Assembly (NCBI GenBank): GCA_039808885.1
Contig: JBDHTX010000002.1
Location: 1 to 64,000, forward strand
Direction: 5' to 3'
Source: Dongia_A sp039808885
GTDB taxonomy: Bacteria; Pseudomonadota; Alphaproteobacteria; Dongiales; Dongiaceae
Length of the DNA stretch: 64,000 bases
This document shows positions 60,725 to 64,000 of the stretch, piece by piece. Every line of letters starts with the position of its first letter. Positions within the stretch are counted from its first letter, which is position 1. The position numbers and the translations under genes are program-made. The notes under the pieces are model-generated. The model did no database searches, was not told the DNA's origin, and saw nothing but the letters and a program-made list of their open reading frames with translations.

Positions 60725-60759
60725 CAAACAAAAACGGCGGCGCCTGCAGGCGCCGCCGT
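60725..60759 (-). terminator. Rho-independent terminator of the pnt operon
   Basis: On the minus strand ACGGCGGCGCC, loop TGCA, GGCGCCGCCGT is followed by TTTTTGTTTG, about 60 bp after the pntB stop. A T-rich run on the other side (CTTTTTTC) could let it work in both directions. Confidence 0.88.
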
Positions 60760-60820
60760 CGGACCGACCGGTCTTTTTTCTTGTGCTGCCGCGATTTAGC
60801 GCGGGGTCTTGAACGCCGGC

Positions 60821-62215
60821 TCAGCCGAGCGCCTTGACGATGTCCTCGCACATCTTCTTGGCGTCGCCGAACAGCATCATGGTATTGTTGCGGAAGAACA
60901 GCTCGTTGTCGACGCCGGCATAGCCCGACGCCATCGAGCGCTTCACGAACAGCACCGTCTTCGCCTGTTCCACGTCGAGGATCGGCATGCCGTAGATCGG
61001 GCTCTTCGGGTCGCTCTTCGCCGCCGGGTTGGTGACGTCGTTGGCGCCGATGACGAAGGCGACGTCCGCCTGGGCGAAGTCGCGGTTGATGTCCTCCAGC
61101 TCGAACACCTCGTCATAGGGCACGTTGGCCTCGGCCAGCAGCACGTTCATGTGGCCGGGCATGCGGCCCGCGACGGGGTGGATGGCGTAGGAGATCTTGG
61201 CGCCCTCGTGCTTGAGGAGGTCCGCCATCTCGCGCAATGCATGCTGCGCCTGGGCCACCGCCATGCCGTAGCCCGGCACGATGATGACGCTGGCGGCGTT
61301 CTTCATGATGAAGGCGGCATCCTCGGCGCTGCCGGCCTTGATCGGCTTGTCGCCGCTCTTGGCCGCCGGGCCGGCGCTGCCGCCGTCGGTGCCGAAGCCG
61401 CCCAGGATCACGTTGAAGATCGAGCGGTTCATGCCCTTGCACATGATGTAGCTGAGGATGGCGCCGGACGAGCCGACCAGGGCGCCGGTGATGATGAGCA
61501 GGGTGTTCGACAGGGTGAAGCCGATGCCGCAGGCCGCCCAGCCGGAATAGGAGTTCAGCATCGAGACGACGACCGGCATGTCGGCGCCGCCGATCGGCAG
61601 GATCAGCAGGAAGCCGAGCAGCAGCGACACCGCCACCAGGCCCCAGAAGGCGAGCGGCGACTGGGTGACGATGACGGCGACGATGAGGGCGATGATGCCG
61701 AGGCCGAGCGCGGCGTTGAGGATATGCTGGCCCGGGAAGACGAGCGGTGCGCCGGACATCAGCGCCTGCAGCTTGGCGAAGGCGATGATCGAGCCGGTGA
61801 AGGTGACGGCGCCGACGGCGACGCCGAGGCCCATCTCCACCAGGCTGCCCGGATGGATGTCGCCGGTGACGCCGATGCCGAATTTCTCCGGCGCGTAGAA
61901 GGCCGCCGCCGCCACCGCGACGGCGGCGAGGCCGACCAGCGAGTGGAAGGCGGCGACCAGCTGCGGCAGGGCGGTCATCTGGATCTTCTGCGCGATCAGC
62001 GCGCCGACCAGGCCGCCGGCGATGATGCCGGCAATGATGAACCAGTAGGACTGCACGATCGGCAGCGCCACGGTGGTGGCGATGGCGATCACCATGCCGA
62101 CCACGCCGTAGAGCAGGCCGCCGCGCGAGGTCTCCGGCGAGGAGAGGCCGCGCAACGACATGATGAAGCAGACCGAGGCGATCAGGTACAGGAAGGCGGT
62201 CAGGGTCTCGTTCAT
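60821..62215 (-). CDS. pntB: NAD(P) transhydrogenase subunit beta
   Basis: A 464-residue protein with about nine helices in the N-terminal 260 residues and the NADP-binding domain III after that (VIIVPGYGMAVAQAQ near 285, YAIHPVAGRMPGHMNVLLAEANVPYD near 325). It transfers hydride from NADH to NADP driven by the proton gradient. Third gene of pntAA-pntAB-pntB; it follows pntAB after 21 bp and ends at a strong terminator. Confidence 0.95.
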   Translation of the reverse strand: MNETLTAFLYLIASVCFIMSLRGLSSPETSRGGLLYGVVGMVIAIATTVALPIVQSYWFIIAGIIAGGLVGALIAQKIQMTALPQLVAAFHSLVGLAAVAVAAAAFYAPEKFGIGVTGDIHPGSLVEMGLGVAVGAVTFTGSIIAFAKLQALMSGAPLVFPGQHILNAALGLGIIALIVAVIVTQSPLAFWGLVAVSLLLGFLLILPIGGADMPVVVSMLNSYSGWAACGIGFTLSNTLLIITGALVGSSGAILSYIMCKGMNRSIFNVILGGFGTDGGSAGPAAKSGDKPIKAGSAEDAAFIMKNAASVIIVPGYGMAVAQAQHALREMADLLKHEGAKISYAIHPVAGRMPGHMNVLLAEANVPYDEVFELEDINRDFAQADVAFVIGANDVTNPAAKSDPKSPIYGMPILDVEQAKTVLFVKRSMASGYAGVDNELFFRNNTMMLFGDAKKMCEDIVKALG

Positions 62216-62236
62216 GTGTTTCTCCCCCGTTCCGCC

Positions 62237-62575
62237 TCAGCGGCCCTTCTTCTTGAACATCGACAGCATGCGATGGGTCACGATGAAGCCGCCGAAGATG
62301 TTGACCGAGGCGAGCGCCACGGCGACGAAGCCCATGATCTGGCTGAAGCTGAAATCGGCCGGGCCGGCGGCGATCAGCGCGCCGACGATGATGACCGAGG
62401 AAATGGCGTTGGTGACCGCCATCAGCGGTGAATGCAGGGCCGGCGTGACCCGCCAGACCACGTAGTAGCCGACGAAGCAGGCCAGCACGAAGACGGTGAA
62501 CAGGAACACGAAAGGCGCGTGGGCGATGCCTTCAGTTACCTGACTCGTGGTCTCGACGACGGTTGTGGTGTCCAT
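62237..62575 (-). CDS. pntAB: NAD(P) transhydrogenase subunit alpha part 2
   Basis: A 112-residue membrane protein with three to four helices (FLFTVFVLACFVGYYVVWRVTP; SPLMAVTNAISSVIIVGAL; VALASVNIFGGFIVTHRML). It is the membrane part of the alpha subunit, split from the soluble part as usual in alphaproteobacteria. The conserved SPLMAVTNAISS and NIFGGF segments are present. Confidence 0.94.
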   Translation of the reverse strand: MDTTTVVETTSQVTEGIAHAPFVFLFTVFVLACFVGYYVVWRVTPALHSPLMAVTNAISSVIIVGALIAAGPADFSFSQIMGFVAVALASVNIFGGFIVTHRMLSMFKKKGR

Positions 62576-62588
62576 GGGCGCGCTCTCC

Positions 62589-63734
62589 CTACGCCTTGAA
62601 GTTCGGATGGATGATCTGGCCGTCGCGGGTCAGCGCCACGCCTTTCACGATCTCATCCTCCCAGTTGATCTTGAGGCCCTTGGTCTCCTTGTCGATCAGG
62701 AGGGTCAGGAAATTGAGCAGGTTCTTGGCATAGAGCGAGGTGGCGTCGGCGGCCAGCCGGCTCGGCACGTTGGCATGGCCGACCAGCTTCACGCCGTGCT
62801 TCTCCACCACCTGGCCCAGTTCGGAGAGCGGGCAATTGCCGCCCTGCTCCACCGCCAGATCGACGATGACCGAGCCCGGCTTCATGCTCTTCACCATCTC
62901 CTCGGTGACCAGCACCGGCGCCTTGCGGCCGGGGATCAGCGCGGTGGTGATGATGACGTCCTGCTTCTTGATGTGCTCGGCAACCAGGGCCGCCTGCTTC
63001 GCCTTGTACGCGTCGCTCATCTCCTTGGCGTAGCCGCCGGCGGTTTCGGCCTGCTTGAACTCCTCGTCCTCGACCGCGACGAAGGTGGCGCCCAGGCTCA
63101 TCACCTGCTCCTTGGTCGCGGGCCTGACGTCGGTCGCCGAGACGATGGCGCCGAGGCGCCGTGCGGTGGCGATGGCCTGCAGGCCGGCGACACCCACGCC
63201 CATGATGAAGACGCGGGCCGGCGCCACCGTGCCGGCGGCGGTCATCATCATCGGGAAGGCGCGGCCGAACTCGGCGGCGGCATCCAAGACCGCCTTGTAG
63301 CCGGCGAGGTTGGATTGCGACGAGAGCACGTCCATGTTCTGGGCGCGGCTGATGCGCGGCATCAGCTCCATGGCGCAGGCGACGATGCCGGCCTGGGCGT
63401 AGCTGTTGATCGCCTCCTTGGCGCCGTAGGGATTGAGGATGGCGGCCAGCAAGGCGCCGCGCTTGATCATCGCCAGCTCGTCGGTGCCTTCGGCGGCGGT
63501 CATCGGCCGCTGCACCTTCAGCACCACGTCGGCGTCGGCGAGGGCCGCCCGCGCGTCCGGGACGATCTTGGCCCCCGCGGCCTGGAAGGCCGCATCGGGC
63601 GTCGACGAGCCGTCGCCCGCCCCGGTCTCGACCAGGACCTCGGCCCCGGCGGCCACGTATTTCTTAATGCTGTCGGGAGAAACCGCGCAGCGCCGCTCGT
63701 TCGGCCGCCGCTCCTTGACCACGCCAATCTTCAT
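62589..63734 (-). CDS. pntAA: NAD(P) transhydrogenase subunit alpha part 1
   Basis: A 381-residue soluble NAD(H)-binding domain I. It starts MKIGVVKERRPNERR and contains LSSQSNLAGYKAVLDAA near 137 and the nucleotide-binding GVGVAGLQAIATARRLGA near 175-192. GGGGAAG lies 5 bases before the ATG at 63734; the longer in-frame start upstream is not supported. First gene of the pnt operon. Confidence 0.94.
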   Translation of the reverse strand: MKIGVVKERRPNERRCAVSPDSIKKYVAAGAEVLVETGAGDGSSTPDAAFQAAGAKIVPDARAALADADVVLKVQRPMTAAEGTDELAMIKRGALLAAILNPYGAKEAINSYAQAGIVACAMELMPRISRAQNMDVLSSQSNLAGYKAVLDAAAEFGRAFPMMMTAAGTVAPARVFIMGVGVAGLQAIATARRLGAIVSATDVRPATKEQVMSLGATFVAVEDEEFKQAETAGGYAKEMSDAYKAKQAALVAEHIKKQDVIITTALIPGRKAPVLVTEEMVKSMKPGSVIVDLAVEQGGNCPLSELGQVVEKHGVKLVGHANVPSRLAADATSLYAKNLLNFLTLLIDKETKGLKINWEDEIVKGVALTRDGQIIHPNFKA

Positions 63735-63813
63735 CTTCTTCCCCTGACTCCCGGCCCAGAGCTCCAGACAGGCCGATTCGGCGGCCAAAGCCGCGCCATC
63801 TCAACGGCGCGGC

Positions 63814-63842
63814 ATATTGCACAGTTTTGCAGGTGCGAACAA
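63814..63842 (-). promoter_or_regulatory. Promoter of the pnt operon
   Basis: On the minus strand TTGTTC, a 17-bp spacer and CAATAT, about 80 bp upstream of pntAA. The fit to sigma-70 is moderate. Confidence 0.4.
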
Positions 63843-63936
63843 GGAGACTAAAGGGAGTAAAACGAGTGTGAAATCAGCCAATCCGCCCGCAGCCCGGCAA
63901 CGGCGCGAGGGGCGTAACGACTGCGGCCCAAACTCA

Positions 63937-63967
63937 TTCGTCATCCCGGGCTTGACCCGGGGTGACG
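63937..63967. repeat. Palindromic element, half unit
   Basis: TTCGTCATCCCGGG, CTTGA loop, CCCGGGGTGACG. It matches one hairpin of the composite palindromes; the second half may lie beyond the window end. Confidence 0.65.
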
Positions 63968-64000
63968 GTGGAAGGGAAGACACCCCGGAGCCTGTCGGTC

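Overview
This is a GC-rich, gene-dense chromosomal window from an alphaproteobacterium. MipZ, COQ9, a three-gene proton-translocating transhydrogenase (pntAA-pntAB-pntB), a BigR/SqrR-type sulfur regulator and the dispersed palindromes all point there. A Rhodospirillales-like lineage is my best guess; I cannot name a genus. I saw no rRNA, tRNA, CRISPR array, prophage or transposase. A perfect 16-bp parS palindrome at 53967-53982, in the same window as mipZ, suggests the origin-proximal part of the chromosome.

Layout. 1-1190: two overlapping genes for secreted collagen-like glycine-rich proteins. 1222-12160: an accessory stress/salvage island with an HPF-cold-shock fusion, an APC permease, a cyclic-2,3-diphosphoglycerate-synthetase-like GTPase, an alpha/beta hydrolase, ChaB, PolX, a phosphoribosyltransferase, a DUF3775 protein, a second-type FtsH with an RpoH-like promoter, and nicotinate phosphoribosyltransferase. 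12194-15023: a PAS protein, a LysR regulator facing a deletion-fused pair of pseudogenes (isochorismatase-like hydrolase and amidohydrolase), and a pirin. 15175-19357: an ABC exporter pair, a DMT transporter, an unknown small protein and a VOC protein. 19405-20955: a persulfide-sensing module (bigR, persulfide dioxygenase, broken DUF442 gene). 20952-26249: ugd, galU, mipZ and a molybdopterin oxidoreductase, all on the minus strand.

27320-45290 is the most interesting region. It holds an LhgO-like oxidase, a TRAP transporter, and two near-identical tandem glycine riboswitches. One riboswitch lies upstream of a GlxA/AraC-type regulator. The other lies upstream of a copy of that regulator which lost its whole sensor domain by an in-frame 684-bp deletion. 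Between and after them come an APC permease, a glutamine-synthetase-like gamma-glutamylamide ligase, an aldehyde dehydrogenase, two FAD oxidoreductases, a glycerol-kinase-like FGGY kinase and an iron-dependent alcohol dehydrogenase. I infer a gamma-glutamylation route for an amino alcohol such as ethanolamine, which would release glycine, the ligand of the riboswitches. A dedicated gamma-glutamyl hydrolase is not in the window, so the route is incomplete as seen.

45418-53931: a LysR/quinone-reductase pair, a TauE exporter, a pyruvate-dehydrogenase-E1-like enzyme, and a sulfur/glutathione group (PLP gamma-lyase family enzyme, Lrp regulator, ChaC, GST). 53967-58369: parS, coq9-def, rpsU, an unknown gene, uppP, and a response regulator with a degenerate GGDEF domain. 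58552-63734: a chemoreceptor and the pntAA-pntAB-pntB operon with a clear promoter and terminator. Several intergenic gaps carry one family of composite palindromes, and three genes carry short tandem repeats anchored at their stop codons.
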